64,000 bases of DNA from Blepharisma japonicum (taxonomy: Eukaryota > Ciliophora > Heterotrichea > Heterotrichida > Blepharismidae), in assembly GCA_949751835.1 (NCBI GenBank), contig CATKHK010000116.1:49358-113357 (forward strand), given 5' to 3'. The position numbers were made by a program, and so were the translations under genes. Positions 19,601 to 33,500 of this stretch are shown here, in pieces. How positions within the stretch are numbered: the first letter of the stretch is position 1; every line of letters starts with the position of its first letter. The notes beneath the pieces are model-generated. The model did no database searches, had not been told where the DNA came from, and saw only the letters and a list, made by a program, of their open reading frames with translations.

Positions 19601-22600
19601 CTTAATTCCTTCAAGCTCATATCCTGTCGCTGTTTTATCCGGGCCAAAAAATGTGTCTCTTAATTGCGGCACATCTTTTAACTATACTACTGACTTATCA
19701 ACAGGAAATTTAGGTGGTGTGTTTACTTATAATTGAAGCGCAACAATAAGTTGAACAAATGATACTTTTGTGCATTCCGTCAGCTCTAATAACAAATCCA
19801 GTCTTGAAATTAGCAATAGCTGATTTCCCAAAAGCCAAGCTAATTATTTTGTTACATTGAATGTAACGTTAATGAACAATAAAAATTATAGCAGCTGGAC
19901 TACTTTAACGGTACAATTTGGATGGGGAAACTCTCTAAATGTCCAATTCGACCAAGGAGATAGTATAACTATAAAATCTCCTGACGCGGTGACATTGAAA
20001 GCCAAAGTTCTTTCAACTTGTGGGGGTTCTACAAATACAATAGGATGGGCATGGGCGCTTCAAAGCTCGAAGCCATATATGAACTGGAAACCAAGCTCAA
20101 ATGTAGACAAGCTCTCAATATCACCATATTTTTTTACACCTGGAGGAACTTATTTGATTGATGCAATTGCTTCGCAAACAGCCAATGGAACCACAACTAG
20201 GGGCACCTCAAGTATTAATATTAATGTTGGCTATTCGTCTCTAGCTATCATTTTATCAAGCTCAGATGCAAGCATCTCACCTAATAAGGATTTTTATATT
20301 GATGCCAAAAATTCTTATGACCCAGACAGTCTTACATCAACTTTGACCTATTCGTGAATTTGCAGAAACCATACAGATGGCTCAGACTGCAAAGGTTCAG
20401 ATGGTAATCTGTTGATATCTAATGAAATTTATTCAAGTTTAACAATCCCATCATCAAGGTTCATATCTGGGTCTAAGTGAGATATCACTTGTGAAATATA
20501 CAAAGATACCAGAAGGTCTAATATGACAGTCACAATAACAGTTTTAACGAGTAGCACAAATACAATTGTGGCTATTCCTGCAAGCTCTCTTAAAGTCAGC
20601 AGCTCACAGATTATATCATATACAGCTGATGTCACCACAGATCCTGGATCAAGTTTATTATGAACTCTATCTTCAGGGCAAGATATCATGATTTCTCCAG
20701 ATTATTTACCTACACTTACAATCCCAGCTGACACCTTGAGTGATGGAGGAATATATGTATTCCAACTAGCAGTTGATGATGGGTCAGTTACTTCTACTGC
20801 TCAGTTAACTGTTGAAGTAAATGCAGGGGCCGTATGTACAGGATCTATACAAATAAGCCCTGGTCAAGGAACTGCGTTGATTGACTTATTTACAGTTTCT
20901 ATATCAGGTTGCTATGACAGAGATGGAGATGACTATCCTTTAACTTATGCTTTTCTTGATAACTGGGATGGTAAGTTATATACACTTGGGTACAAATCTC
21001 AAAGCAGCCAATCGATTAATTATTTGTTTCCAGGGTATAATACAATTTCTTCTCATGTATGTGATCAGTTATCAGGCTGCAGTGATGATCAATTAGTTGT
21101 AAATATTTGGGAATATGGAAGCAGAAGATATTTATTAAGTGACTCCTTAAGCGACGCTTATTTGAGAAATACAATAGATAAAGACAAAGTCCCTTCAAGT
21201 ATAGTTTTATTCTGCAGTTCTGCTAAAATTGATGGATCTTTATTTTCCCAGATGTGAAATGACATTGAAATATATGTAAATAGTAATAAAATGAACAATA
21301 ATTTATTAAGTTGTTTATTGGAAGCACTTTATGTAATGAGTAATCAATACGAACAAATGAATATCACTATGTATAATGAGTTCTTTAAGATACTTAATAA
21401 TGTTTATGTTAACAATACTTCTATAATACCAAGCCATAATGATTTGATAAATATTGTTGATCTTGGTGATAATTATAGACTTTTTGGTAATTTGACTAAT
21501 TATGAAGATCAATCTCTGGAAGATTTTATTATTGAAGCAGATAACTTATACCACTCATGAATGACTCGGGCTACAAAATCAGATTTACCTTCTCAAAACT
21601 CTATTTCTAATACCCAAAATACCGCTAATACTATAATCTTCAAAAATAGAGATTTTTCTACCAAAATGCTAAATAAAACTGCACAAATTGAAAGTAACAG
21701 AAAAATTGTTTATCCTTCAAAGCTATCTTTTAACAGTAGCGAAATACTAAATCTCTGAATAAAATACTATAATACTTATCACAGTGACTACTCTGACATT
21801 GTTTCTCTAAAACTGACACAATCAGGAACTTATAATAACTTTATTCTAAATATCACTGATGAATACGATACATCATTCCAAACAAATAGTTATCCTTTCC
21901 AAATTGAACTGCCCATCAATAAAAATAAACTAGAGGAAGAAATTTGGGTATGCAACTTTTATAACGAAAACCAGGCAGAGTGGAAGGAATCGCATTGCAA
22001 TGTTGTGGACTCTAAAAATAATAGCGTGACTATTGAAGTCTACCACTTTTCGATGTATAAAATTTCAGCTAGAAACCCAAGATCAGATAATCATGCACCT
22101 ATATTTATAGTAATTGGAGCTGGATCGCTTACTTTACTATTTATTTTTGTGATAATAATATATGACAAATTGCATAAAGGTAGCTTGAAGATTGAAAAAT
22201 CGTCAAATTTATATGAAGTCACTCAAAATACAGGGAGAAATGAAGAAGGAGTACAAAGAGTTCCTATAAATGCAATGGTTTCAGAATCACAGCAAGTAAT
22301 TACTGAGGATCAACATTTTCTGAAAAAAGACACTAAACAGCGTAATATTCCAAATTTAGAAGAAACACAAAGAAAAATTGAAGAAAAAAGAGAAAAAAGG
22401 CTTTTGAAAGGGCATTTAACTTGTGGGCTATTTTGCACATCTGAGAATGTTTTCTTGAGAATTTTTAGGCTTTTTACACTTCTTGAAATAATTTTGTTTG
22501 AATTTTCAATTGAAGGAATACTTTTCAATCTATTTGAAGACACTGATATAGGTACTGATAAATCAACAAAAGAACTTTTTATTGATTATGATATGATTTA

Positions 22601-22910
22601 CTTTATTTATATTGTATTTGCTCTTATTGCTGCTCTTCCTCTGCAATTTTTTGGGACAAAAATATTATTGCTTGATGGAAAGAAAAGATATAAATGGCTT
22701 ATATTTGCTTTTATAGTGGATGTTTTAGTTATTTCAGGTTCTATTTTTGGAGTCCTACATTTCAACAGTTCTTTTGATCATGATTGAAATGGGTATTGGG
22801 CTATCAGCTTTATGTATGGAGCTACTATTGAAGTTTTTATAAGTCAAACTCTTTTAATGATCTTGAGATTTTATCTCTACAAAAATGTAGTAAAATCTGA
22901 TGCTTATTAA
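10690..22910 (+). CDS. giant REJ/GPS polycystin-1-like surface protein, copy 1 (carries an out-of-frame deletion relative to copy 2)
   Basis: Reads about 4,066 aa from ATG 10690 to TAA 22908-22910 with many TGA=Trp codons, if the frame break near 11470-11490 is bridged. It starts with a signal peptide (MELVFLFIVFSLCKTIQSAS). Residues to about 2,070 are beta-rich, Ser/Thr/Asn-rich and Cys-poor (adhesin-like, unrecognised). From 16900 to 19290 come CxxC-rich furin/growth-factor-receptor modules. REJ/PKD-like sequence follows, including FTVSISGCYDRDGDDYPLTY. A GPS-like element (Cys at 21951; EVYHFSMYKIS, HFS at 22044-22052) precedes TM1 (about 22095-22170), a charged linker and four more helices (22460-22890). 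It shares its architecture along its full length with the gene at 24501-36950. Frame 1 runs to 11489 and the rest is in frame +2: either a rare 20-nt intron (11470-11489, GT...AG), a frameshift, or a recently damaged gene. Unspliced, translation would stop near 11622. Confidence 0.75.
11470..11489 (+). other. frame-break junction / possible 20-nt intron in giant gene 1
   Basis: At this point the reading frame must shift by +2 to continue the protein. The twin gene has 190 bp here (25311-25500) that are missing in this copy, and the join falls between sequence like GTTTCTGGCTTTACTCTA and AGCTTACTTTTGAA. The 20 nt at 11470-11489 start GT and end AG, and removing them restores the frame, but the two certain introns in this window are 16 nt with GTA...TAG. 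A disabling deletion is at least as likely. Confidence 0.45.
16900..19290 (+). other. Cys-rich furin/growth-factor-receptor-type repeat block of giant gene 1
   Basis: About 790 residues with a cysteine roughly every 8 positions in C-x2-C...C-x2-C pairs, e.g. CKTCIDTSTTCTSCYTGF and CATCSDKPNNCTSC. Modules are 40-60 residues and mostly have a Tyr/Asn-rich loop before the next CxxC. This is the disulfide-rod pattern seen in furin-like, EGF-receptor L-domain-flanking and ciliate surface Cys-rich proteins. It sits outside the membrane, upstream of the REJ-like region. Confidence 0.85.
21951..22890 (+). other. GPS-like element, TM1 and four-helix membrane block of giant gene 1
   Basis: Cys (21951) - NFYNENQAEWKESHC - about 15 residues - VYHFSMYKIS gives the C...W..C...H-x-S order of a GPS (GAIN proteolysis site), with HFS in place of HLT/HLS. 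TM1 is APIFIVIGAGSLTLLFIFVI. After about 90 polar residues, KGHLTCGLF...FLRIFRLFTLLEIILFEF starts TM2. TM3 is IYFIYIVFALIAALPLQFF, TM4 WLIFAFIVDVLVISGSIFGV, TM5 AISFMYGATIEVFISQTLLM. The order matches TM1-TM5 of polycystin-1-type proteins without a PLAT domain between TM1 and TM2. Confidence 0.65.
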
Positions 22911-24500
22911 GAAAGAAGTAAATTTTTAGAATTAATAAATTAGATTTTAGTTTAAAAATATAGGATAAATAAAATTATTATAAATAACTATCAATCTTCA
23001 TTTATAAAATAAAAAGATCATTCTTTATTTCATTCTTTTTATTCAATTCGAATTCGTACAATGTAAAATATTCATTTGAAAATTAGGCTCTTTATTTTCT
23101 GTAAAATAATTTAAATTTTAGATGAAAATCTGCATATCAAATTCCAATAAAACTTCGTTTAGATGGGAAACAATTATTAATTATTATTTATTTATTGACT
23201 TTGTTTAAATAATAATCTGAACTACTTTACTTTAGGGATATTATATAATTTTAAAGAAGAGCTATAAAAATCCTGAAAATATATTGCATTCTTACCAATC
23301 TGTACTGTCTATTTTGATTTATTTTATTATTTAAGCTAAAATATAAATAATACTCTTTCAATATGCGTATTTACGTATTCCTATCAACTATTTGACAAAT
23401 AAAATATTTTTTAAGAAATTAGAAAGCAAGCTTATATTGTGTAAGCAGTAAAGATTCAAATATCTTAAATATTCATATTGAAAAAATAAGTTATAACAGC
23501 TCATATTTCCTTTCCAGAGATCAAACAAAACATAATTAGTGTCAGAGACTACAAGTTTAAGCTGTCTTGCACCTATCCTTTTCCTTATATTTATAAGAAA
23601 GAGATTAAATAGCACTTCAAGATTTAAATCGTTATAACTATATATAATTTTGAGCACAATTTTTTATACTCTTTTTAAATATATTTTTAATATCTTAATA
23701 ATAATTATTGCATAACTCCAACTTCATTGTTCTCATTTAGTAGCAATACCTTTTACCTATTGAATAAGCAACAAAAATAATATTATTTCTGTCAAGCATT
23801 ATTTAAAATTGATAAATCCTGATTGTAGCTCATATTCGCCAATTTTTAATTGATCCTTGTCAGAAAATAGTCATTTGAGTGGCCTATTCAATATTTTAAG
23901 GTTTTCTGCTAAAGAATCTTAAATTATATTAGATATATTCTATATATAAAGTAATGGGGGATCGAGTTGTCCCAGATATGCTTACCAGATATCTAAATAA
24001 TTTTGGAATAAGATCGTCTAGCTTGACTTATATAGAATTTGGAATTTGTCTAGCATAATGAGCTGCTCAAAAATTTTTAAATAATTTGAAATTACAATAA
24101 GCTTTGAGTCGACTCATGAGCACAATTAAGTATTTTTGAAAATTTTTGATGCGATATTTATTAATCATTTTTGAGTCATAAAATTTTGAAAGGCAAAATA
24201 TCTAGTATAGCCTGAGGGTATAAACTGTCATTCCAAGCCCACGAGTTGATAAATGAAAATAGTAAAGTGCTGTTCCCAACTACTAGATTTGGATGACAAC
24301 TTATGAAGCCCAACCATTGAATCACTGTATAACTTGAGATGAGTGAATAGTAGTCTTTAGCCATAGCAGTTTGGATTCAAAGCTTAATACTGGATTCAAG
24401 GGATGAGGTTTGAAAAGTTTTTCATAACTAAATTAGGATTTTATTGAGATTCTTGCTACAAATTTTAATTAATTGTATAAAAAATATAATTAAGTGTATT
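22911..24500. other. 1.6-kb AT-rich spacer between tandem giant paralogs
   Basis: No long frame on either strand makes a credible protein under the TGA=Trp code. Small frames at 23388-23657 (minus), 23954-24100 (plus) and 24176-24364 (minus) were weighed and rejected. The last 60 bp carry the promoter element of the downstream paralog. Confidence 0.5.
24456..24469 (+). promoter_or_regulatory. upstream element shared by the two plus-strand giant genes (copy 2)
   Basis: Identical 14-mer CTACAAATTTTAAT to that at 10657-10670, here 31 nt before the start codon of giant gene 2. Followed by TTGTATAAAAAATATAATTA, a TATA-rich stretch. Confidence 0.35.
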
Positions 24501-27500
24501 ATGGTATCGATTTTTATCGTCATTGCTCTCTGTCTTTTTACTAAAATTCAAGGAGCATCTCTAGGAGTAAAAGATGGAAATATTGATCCTGGAATTATTA
24601 CCTGGCCCCAAGAAACCTGATACAGCACTCCATTTCAAGTCTATCAAACTTCTCCTTCTTTCACGGCAACTGGATTTAAAATTAGTTTTAGACCTTCTGC
24701 AACGATTCCCAACGGAGTGCTTCAAATTTTTGTAGGTCAAAGTTTAGGAATGTTTTCAATGAACATAATTGGAAATCATGACAATTCAATAATAGTTACT
24801 TTAAATAGTTTGTGTTATAGCGGTGCAGATCGTATGCCTATTGGAATTGCAACAAGATCTTCAGCTACAGGGCAGATTTATGACGCAAATTATGCATTTG
24901 CTTTCTCAAATCAAGACTGCTCTTTTTATGTTAATCCTGGATTTTCAATACAAACAGCAGGAAATTCAAATAGTAATAGGATTGGATCTCCAATTGACCT
25001 TTTTTTCATTATTGACCTTACCATTCCCTTATGGAAATATGATATTATTGAAATTCGACCTGATGCTTTTTGAGGCATTTCACCGAATGTAACTTGCAGC
25101 TCTGTTAATCCTCTTTTAAAAGAAAATTTTTTATATGGTATTTCTGGAGATCGTAATTTGCCATGTGTAAAAGCATCAGGCTCTAATCCTTGGAATAGCA
25201 TTTTTACAGATAGCCATGGTAGCTCAGCAAGCAGTGTTTATATCTATGGAATTAATGATGTTTATCAAACTCAATGGAGGGCAACAATAAGAGTTTCTAG
25301 TTTTATCTTGCCCCTTTTTACGGCGAAGAGCTCAAGTTGGAGTATATATATTTGAAGATGGGGAACTAGCATATTAAAGTGGTATTATAGTATTTATCTA
25401 AATCTAGATATTTTGCCTGGGCTCATAAATTTGAAGGAGTGAAAGCCTATAAGCTCAATTCCGAAAAATGAAATTGCAGAGGGCTCAACAATATTTACCA
25501 AGCTAACTTTTGAAACGACGCATGAAATTCCAAAAACTGGTAAAATTATTATAAGTTTTAAAAATGCTGATATACAAACCCCTAGATGGTGGCAAGATCT
25601 TAGCGGGGATAATGCAGCAAGCGGTCAATGCTATTTAAATAGTTATATCAAAGGAGCTAGCTGCACTATTTCTAACTCCACAACTGCTATAATTAATTTA
25701 GGAAACGCAAATCAGCCTGCTGGAGTGTTTGAAATAACTTTTCTCGCAACTATTTCAGTCGAGGCAAAAGTAGTATCAATAGTAAGCACTAACTATTATG
25801 TCACTAATATGTATGACTCATCTTCTGATTATTTGCTATGGCCTGTTAACGTCACAAATTCAGCGATGAAGACACTGAAATCTCACATTTATAATACAAA
25901 TAAATATCCGAACATAGATAGCTATTTTTCCAAGGGAACTTACACAAGCGGCTTACAAATAGGAGCCATTTTGAATACAAATAATTATTTATTTTTCCTG
26001 TCTCAGCCAGGTGTACTTAATCAATGGAACGAAACTACTATGCTTAAAATTTTTATCCCATTCTCAGATTCATCAGTCCAGCTTACTCAAACTTATATTG
26101 GTAGCTCTGCTGAAGAATATTATGTGTGTGATGATTTGACTGGAAGCAGCAGTGTCTCAGTAAATACATATAATGACACAAATAAAAATTACCATAAGAG
26201 AAATCCTGGAAACTCTGGAGAAATAACAGTTTTCTTCAACAATATCGACCCTGGATGCATTCCATTCAGCAACCAGTATTATATTTTTGGATTCAAAACT
26301 CCTTCAAATTTTTCAACGGGGATTATTTCACTGCCAATGGTTCAGTCTAACTTAGCTACATTTTACGAAATTTGGGCCAAAGCAGTGACAGGAAGACTTG
26401 TGGATATTGGAAGCTATGTTTTTACTGTTATGAAGACGACTCCTGTTAACACATCACAGCTAAGAACAATCCCAATCTGTATGGATAGGACTTCACGCAT
26501 TCCTTTATACCATCTTTTTACTCCTCTATATGCTAATTTTGATTTCACTTCTACAGAAATTTTGTTTCAAATTCAGATCGACATTTCACCATCAATATTT
26601 AAAGGTATTGATATAGGAAAATCCATTCCTATTTATTCTAATTCAACATCAACTCCTACAGCCACAAAAATAGGTGATCGCAATATGATAATCACAGGAC
26701 TAGGAAATCTTACTGCAAATTCATCACCTGTAGAAGTCTATATTCCAAATTACTCAAACTTTGCAGGCTCATTTTATTCATACACCTCCTTTTTTTATGT
26801 GACTCCTAAAGACCCATCAACAAAAATGATGATATTTGATTCGTCCATTTCAAATTCTTTTACTGAGATAACCAAATTTGGAGCTAAACCTGAGGTTTTT
26901 GAATCATTTGAAGTAGGGGGTTCTGGTTCCCTTAGCATCACAAATCTGGTGCTACAGAGTGGAAAGCTCTCATCTGGGGCTGGGGATTATATAGGCATAA
27001 TTCTTCCTCAGGGCTTTGATGCTATTTCTGAAACACTTATTTTGGGAGAAGTGGAATGCGGAAATTTGCTAAGAATTTCGTCAGCAGGTGACTATTTCGA
27101 CGGCTTATTTATAATCATAAACGGGACTGACTCAGCTTTTCTATCCAACTCAACAGCAAAAACTCTAACCATTCTTGGGCTGCAAGCTGCACACCTTGTA
27201 GTTGGCCACTCTCCCACTCCTACTCCTATGGGGATGTTTTTGGTAAATTCCAAAAATTTCGGTGCAGGGAAAGCTTGTGATGCTTCCTATTCATTTAGTG
27301 TTTACTTATCACCTGGAACAATTTTATATGATTCTTGCCAGCCACTTTCTATTCCAGTTAGGGGGCCTGATTCTATTGATATAACTATGATTATCACATT
27401 CAATACAACCCATAATATCCCAGAAAATGGAGTTATTCATGCATCTTTGGACTCAAGCTGAACTTTCACAGACCCTAACTCGTGCTATTCTCCTGACTTA

Positions 27501-30500
27501 TCTGATTATAACTCAACCGTTCATGTGTCATGCACTATAAATATCATTACAGGAGAATTAGAAATAACTGGATTTTCTTCTGTTTCTCCAGGAATTATCA
27601 ATGTGGTTATTAATCATACACTTCCTCCTAAATCAATAGGTTCAGGAACCACAACTTGTGCACAGGTTATATACACATTGGATTCGTATGGAAATTATAT
27701 AGACTATAAAGCGCATCTTAACCAAAATGTCATTCTTACTGAAAGCCTACCAATAGGAAAAACATCAGACCTAAAAGCTTTTGCTTACCCTAATATTCCT
27801 GGAAAAGTGGCTGATATTTCTTTAACATTTTCCCTGACAAGAACTCTGCCTGTGGGTAGCGTTATCAACGTGTCTTGTGGATTTTCTCGATGGCTTGACG
27901 CCTTAATATGAATTCAGGATATTTGTTATGCAAGCTTTGATTATTTATCTTGCAAATACATAGATGGAACTATTCAACTCATCAATAATGTTAAAATTCC
28001 TGCAGATACACAAATTGAAATTTACATTGACAATTCTTTAGTTTTGCCCAGTAATTCTGGCCAAACTTCATCTGGATTTCAAATATCGACTTATTGAAAC
28101 AATGTTTTAATTACAGCTGATTCAGCTCCAGGATTTGTTTTCTATGTGGATGCTAAGGTAGACTTACAGGTAACTCTCTCATCAATTGCTTTTAATGGTT
28201 TCACTAATACTGGCCATTTATCTTCATATTATTATAATTTTACTTCATCTGCACCTGTAGACGCTGGAGATTATTTTATCATTCAATTCCCAAAAGCTTA
28301 CAACCCTTATATTGGAGAAATTACTTATAGCGACTGCTCGCCAAATCTTTGGTACCTTCCTTGCAGTTCAGCTTCACTAATTAATGTCACATGCAATCCT
28401 GATCACTGATATTTAAAGATTTCTGGTATAAATGCCCATAAAAACGCTAATGAGGTTATAGATATAAGAATTGATAAAATCTTAAATCCACTATCGTCAA
28501 CTTATAAATTCAATATTTTTCATCATAGCTCCAAAGGGCTAATAAAAGCTTATGGATATCCCAACTATGCTTTAGCTATAGAATATTTGCCATCTACCAT
28601 GAGCCTAAAAAATGTCAGTTTGGATAACCCAACAATAGGTGCAATGACAAGTTATTATTTTAAACTTTCTGGCTTCTACTGCTGTGGTAACACCTTTCTA
28701 GTTATATTCCCAAGTGCTTATAGTTTAGATAGAACTAAAATTGCTTGCTCCTATATGTTTTATGCTGAGTCTGATGAGTTGAATAGTCATAGCTGAATTG
28801 ATATTGACTGCAGTTGAAATAAAACTTCTATTAAATTATACTTTTCAAGCTTTGTTAAATCCAACAATATATTAGTGATCAGGATTCAGGGAATACGCAA
28901 TCCTGAGTGAGGATATAAAAGAGATGGAGGGTGGGATATTCAATATAAATCGATCTTTGGGGACTACTCACTGTGAAGTGATCTATTTAGTGTTTTAATA
29001 TTTGGTGGCGATCAAACTACATCTATCTCTCAAAGATCATATACTTATACAAATCCTGCTTATGTAGGCTTCAAATTAAATGGCACTACAATTAGAATAA
29101 ACGAAGATATTGATAAACCTCCAAAGGTGATTAAAGCGTTGCCAGGACTTCAAAGCAAAGATCTAACAGTTTTAGTTCCATTAACTTGGCCTCTTAAATC
29201 AAAATCTCTGGTACTCACTCCTTCGGTCAGCTTTAATAATTCCACCACTTCAAAAGTATCATGCAGTTCAGCTTTTCATGATTGGACTCTAAAACAAATG
29301 AGCTCTTCAATGGTGTTTAGAATTTCAGTGCTCTCTGAAGCATCACCAGGGTACTATTATATTGATTGAAGTATTTCCGAAGTTTCACAAGAAGGGGTTT
29401 CTAATTCTATATATCAAGTTACTTCACAAACAGTTGTAGAAGTATGCAATACAACTTCATCTGTTATCACAATTGAAATTGCTTCCATTCCAGCACTTTT
29501 TGTTGGATATACAAGTATTCCAATTGCAGTAAAAATTCCAAACTCTCCAGCAACAGATATGACGATAAATTTATCTATTAATCCAGCTAGTTCTGGTATT
29601 TCACTTACGCCAAGCTCTCTTACTTTCAATCCTGATATAAATATTCTATATTTCCAAATAGATGTAACTTCAAGTTATAACTCAGCCCAAGCATCACCTA
29701 CTTTATCATTTACTTTGGAAGGGACTGACTCAAGTCTTTTTATTTCTCCTCCACCAATCACTCTTAAAATTTCTTCAAATCTTGCAACGACTTCTCCTGA
29801 ATTTTCAATATCTTATGAAGTGCTGCATGGCAGTCAAGCAATCTTCAATATTACACCTATCCAAAACGGAGTTTTTTATTGAAGTATTTCTTGTTTAACT
29901 AGCAATTTTATTCCTACCTTCAATGATTTGCGCAGTTTGTGTGCTGATTTAGTCGCTAAGAGTGATAGCACTTTGAGTTTAAGAGAACAATTAATGAGAG
30001 ACTATAGAGAAACTGAAATCGACATCGATGAATCAAAAGGTGACACAGATGCTTATTCATTTTTCAGAAGAGTATACAAAGAGCACTGCTCTCAGAAATG
30101 GTACTCCTCAGAAGTAATCTATGCGAACAAAACAATATCTATAAATTTAAACTGACTTATGGAGGGGACGTGATATACCTTTGTTTCATATTTTGATAAC
30201 AGACTTGGAAAAAATCCTCAAAAAATTATTAATTTTACAACACCTTCGACATCAGAAATTTCTATCATTTCAGTTAATTTTGATACAAATGAATTAACTC
30301 TAGATCAAGGAGAAAGCATAAGATTTGCTGTAGCCAAAAATATGGGGATCAATCCTTTGTGGTTATCAAATGAAAAAATAAATATAGATTCAAGTTCAAC
30401 TAAATTCTCTTATGAAATTCTTTATGACAGAAGCAATTCATTATACTCCTCGATAGATATTCTTAAAAATTTAAACAAAGATCAAGCACAAATAGATATA

Positions 30501-33500
30501 ATAAGTGCTTTAGGCAGCACTCCCACATTTAATGATGATAAGATTCAAACACCCGCTTGGGTATTTCCTATTGTTTTATCAAACATTAACCCACAGAACG
30601 CAACATTCATAGCGGCATCCACAACCAATGGCAAAATATGCACATCATGCTCTAAAACATTGAGTCAAAACCCTACATATGCATGGCAAGTTATAAATAA
30701 ATTAGATAGCAATTTTATCGAGGTACCAGGGATTTGCAATACTGTTTCGGCCAATACTAATGTCTCAATTATTGTTACTGGATTGTCAGAATGAAATACT
30801 TATTATTGCTATTTTACAGCCTGCAGTGATTTTTCACTATGAAACCTTTGTATGGATTATGAAGATAATTCACCTTTGCAAGAACTTGTTATTAGTACTA
30901 CAAATACATCCTTTAACGGGAGTATCGATTGCGCGGATACACATTGCCAAGTTTGTTCAGCACAAGGCCAATGCTTACAGTGCTTTCCTCCCACTTACTA
31001 TTTAGATAGTTCAAGCAAATGCAGCTTATGCGGAAGTGGAAAATATTCTGATGGGATTCAGTGCTACAGCTGCTCCAATTCAGAATGCAGCGTTTGTTCT
31101 GGACCATCACAATGCTCAAAATGTTATGATCCTACTCTTCATCCTGATACAACTGGTCAATGCACATTTTGCCCAGATGGACAATTTTCCAATAATGATG
31201 GCTCGTTATGTTTATCATGCTCTGACAACTGCAAAACCTGCACAGATACTTCGAATTTTTGCACATCTTGCTATTCTGGCTTTTTGTTTAATAACACATG
31301 TTTGCATTCCTGCCCTGCTGGCTACTATTACTCCAACATTATAGGCACATGCGATAAATGCAATTATATATGCAAAGAATGTATTTATGCCAACACAAAC
31401 TGCACTGCATGCTATTCAGGATTTATTCATTATCCAAATACTTGCAAATTAGCATGTGCTAAAGGAACTTATTATGATGGTTTGCAGTGTCAGCCATGCT
31501 CTACAAACTGCGCAACATGCAGTGAAAAGTCTAATAATTGTACTTCTTGCGCAGGATATTATAAATATTCTTATGAAAACAGTTGCTTTAATGTTTGTCC
31601 ACCAGATATAACAATAGCTTCTGGATACACATGCAAAGCATGCATATCACCATGTGCTACTTGCAAAGGAATTTCTACTAACTGTACAAGCTGCATCTCG
31701 CCTTATTCTTTATATCAAGGAAATTGTGTAGATGCTTGTCCTCAGTATTATAGCTCAGTATCACTATCAGGGGTTGCTACTTGTGTACCTCCATGCCCAC
31801 AAGGGAAAATTTTGAATTCTGTAGGAACTTGCGACTCATGTGGCACAAGCTGTGCTGCTTGTTCTGGAAAAGCCACATATTGTACTAAATGTAGCGATGC
31901 CAATCTATATGCATACCAGGGCAGCTGTATATCATCTTGTCCTAAAGATATCACAGTTGCAGTAAACAGCCAATGTCAAAAATGCAGCTCCTCATGCTTG
32001 ACTTGCAGTGTAGCTTATAACAACTGCACGTCTTGTCCAGCAGATACTTATTTATGGGTAAATCAATGTGTCACAACTTGCCCTGATGGATATATGTCCT
32101 CAATTCAAAATGGAATTAATATATGTCTTCAATGCGATTCTTCTTGTGAAACATGCGCTGAAGCCATTAATAAATGCACATCATGCAAACTTGGCTCATA
32201 TAAACTTGCTGATACCTGTTATAAATGTGGAACTATGTGTGCTTCTTGCAGCTCAAGCATGGAATGTGATTACTGTAAAGATCCTGCAACACAAACAGTA
32301 GATTTAGTTAATGATTTAGGAAATTGCATCTGTGTAGGAGCGACTTATTATAATGGAGTAACTTGCCAAAACTGTGGAGAGTATTGTTTATCATGCAATT
32401 CGACTAGATGTAATAAATGTATATTTGACTTCATGGGCGTTGATATAACTAATCCATTAGGTTGTACATGTGTTAGAGGATATTATGATGGATCAACGTG
32501 CCAAAGCTGTGGCGAGCACTGTGCAGCTTGTAATAAAGATCAGTGTACTAGATGCAGTCAAAGTTCTATGATAATTAACTCAGATAACAAGAAAAACTGC
32601 ATATGCCAGACTGGGTATTATTATAGTCTTGATAACGACAAATGCTTGCCATGCAACTCCAAATGTGCTATTTGTTCAAGTTTTAATAATTGCTCTAAAT
32701 GCTCTCAAACAAATGGGATGATTATTAGTATTAAAAATCCAGGTACTTGTGAATGTGACTCTGGATGGATTGATCATGGCAATGTTTGCTCAAATTGCAC
32801 TAACACCCAGTATTGGAGCGGATATGAATGTTTAAACTGCACAGGACTCTGTTCAGCTTGCTCTTCATCTAAAGATTGTATATCTTGTAAGCCACATTCA
32901 AGCCTAACTAATAATACTTGTATATGCGATGACGGTTTCATCCAAGGTGGAAGCCAATGCTTAGCATGCCCTGAATTATGTTCTGTCTGTACAAGTCCAA
33001 CTACTTGCAGCACTTGCAGATCAAATGCAATTCTTGGCTCTGATAAGAAATGCCATTGCAATGCAGGATTTCAAGCAAATTCTTCTGGATATTGTACAGC
33101 TATCTGTGATTATTACTGCCAGACTTGTGATGAAAATAATGGGAAGAAATGTTTTTCGTGTATTCCAAATGCTGAGCTAGTTAATGATAGTTGCTATTGC
33201 ACTGCTAATTCATACTATGAGCCTAGCTCAAATAGCTGCCTATGCCAATTAGGATATAATTTAGCTTTTGGTAAATGTGTCCTTTGCAAAAAGTACTTAT
33301 TAACTTCTGAAATTTATAGTTCCTATTTTGAGAGTAACTTCGCAAGCATTTATATTGATTTTTCAGTGACTTTGGACACTACATTAGACAGCTCCTGCTC
33401 AAAAATTCTTACGAGCTATTCTTATCTCAAAATGGGTAAAAATCCAGGGTGCTCTTGAAATGGCACTAATTCTATAAAAATTTTGTTAGGGGCAAGTTTC

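Noticed and set aside
23388-23657. 89-codon minus-strand frame in the spacer between giant genes 1 and 2
   Set aside because: It has no ATG start and looks like random AT-rich translation.
23954-24100. Possible 43-aa plus-strand gene with a 15-nt intron (24046-24060)
   Set aside because: The 34-codon first part looks protein-like, but the putative intron has GTC...GAG ends, unlike the two certain GTA...TAG introns, and the product matches nothing.
24176-24364. 62-codon minus-strand frame, 66 with TGA=Trp
   Set aside because: Short, unrecognised and without supporting context; kept only as a faint possibility.
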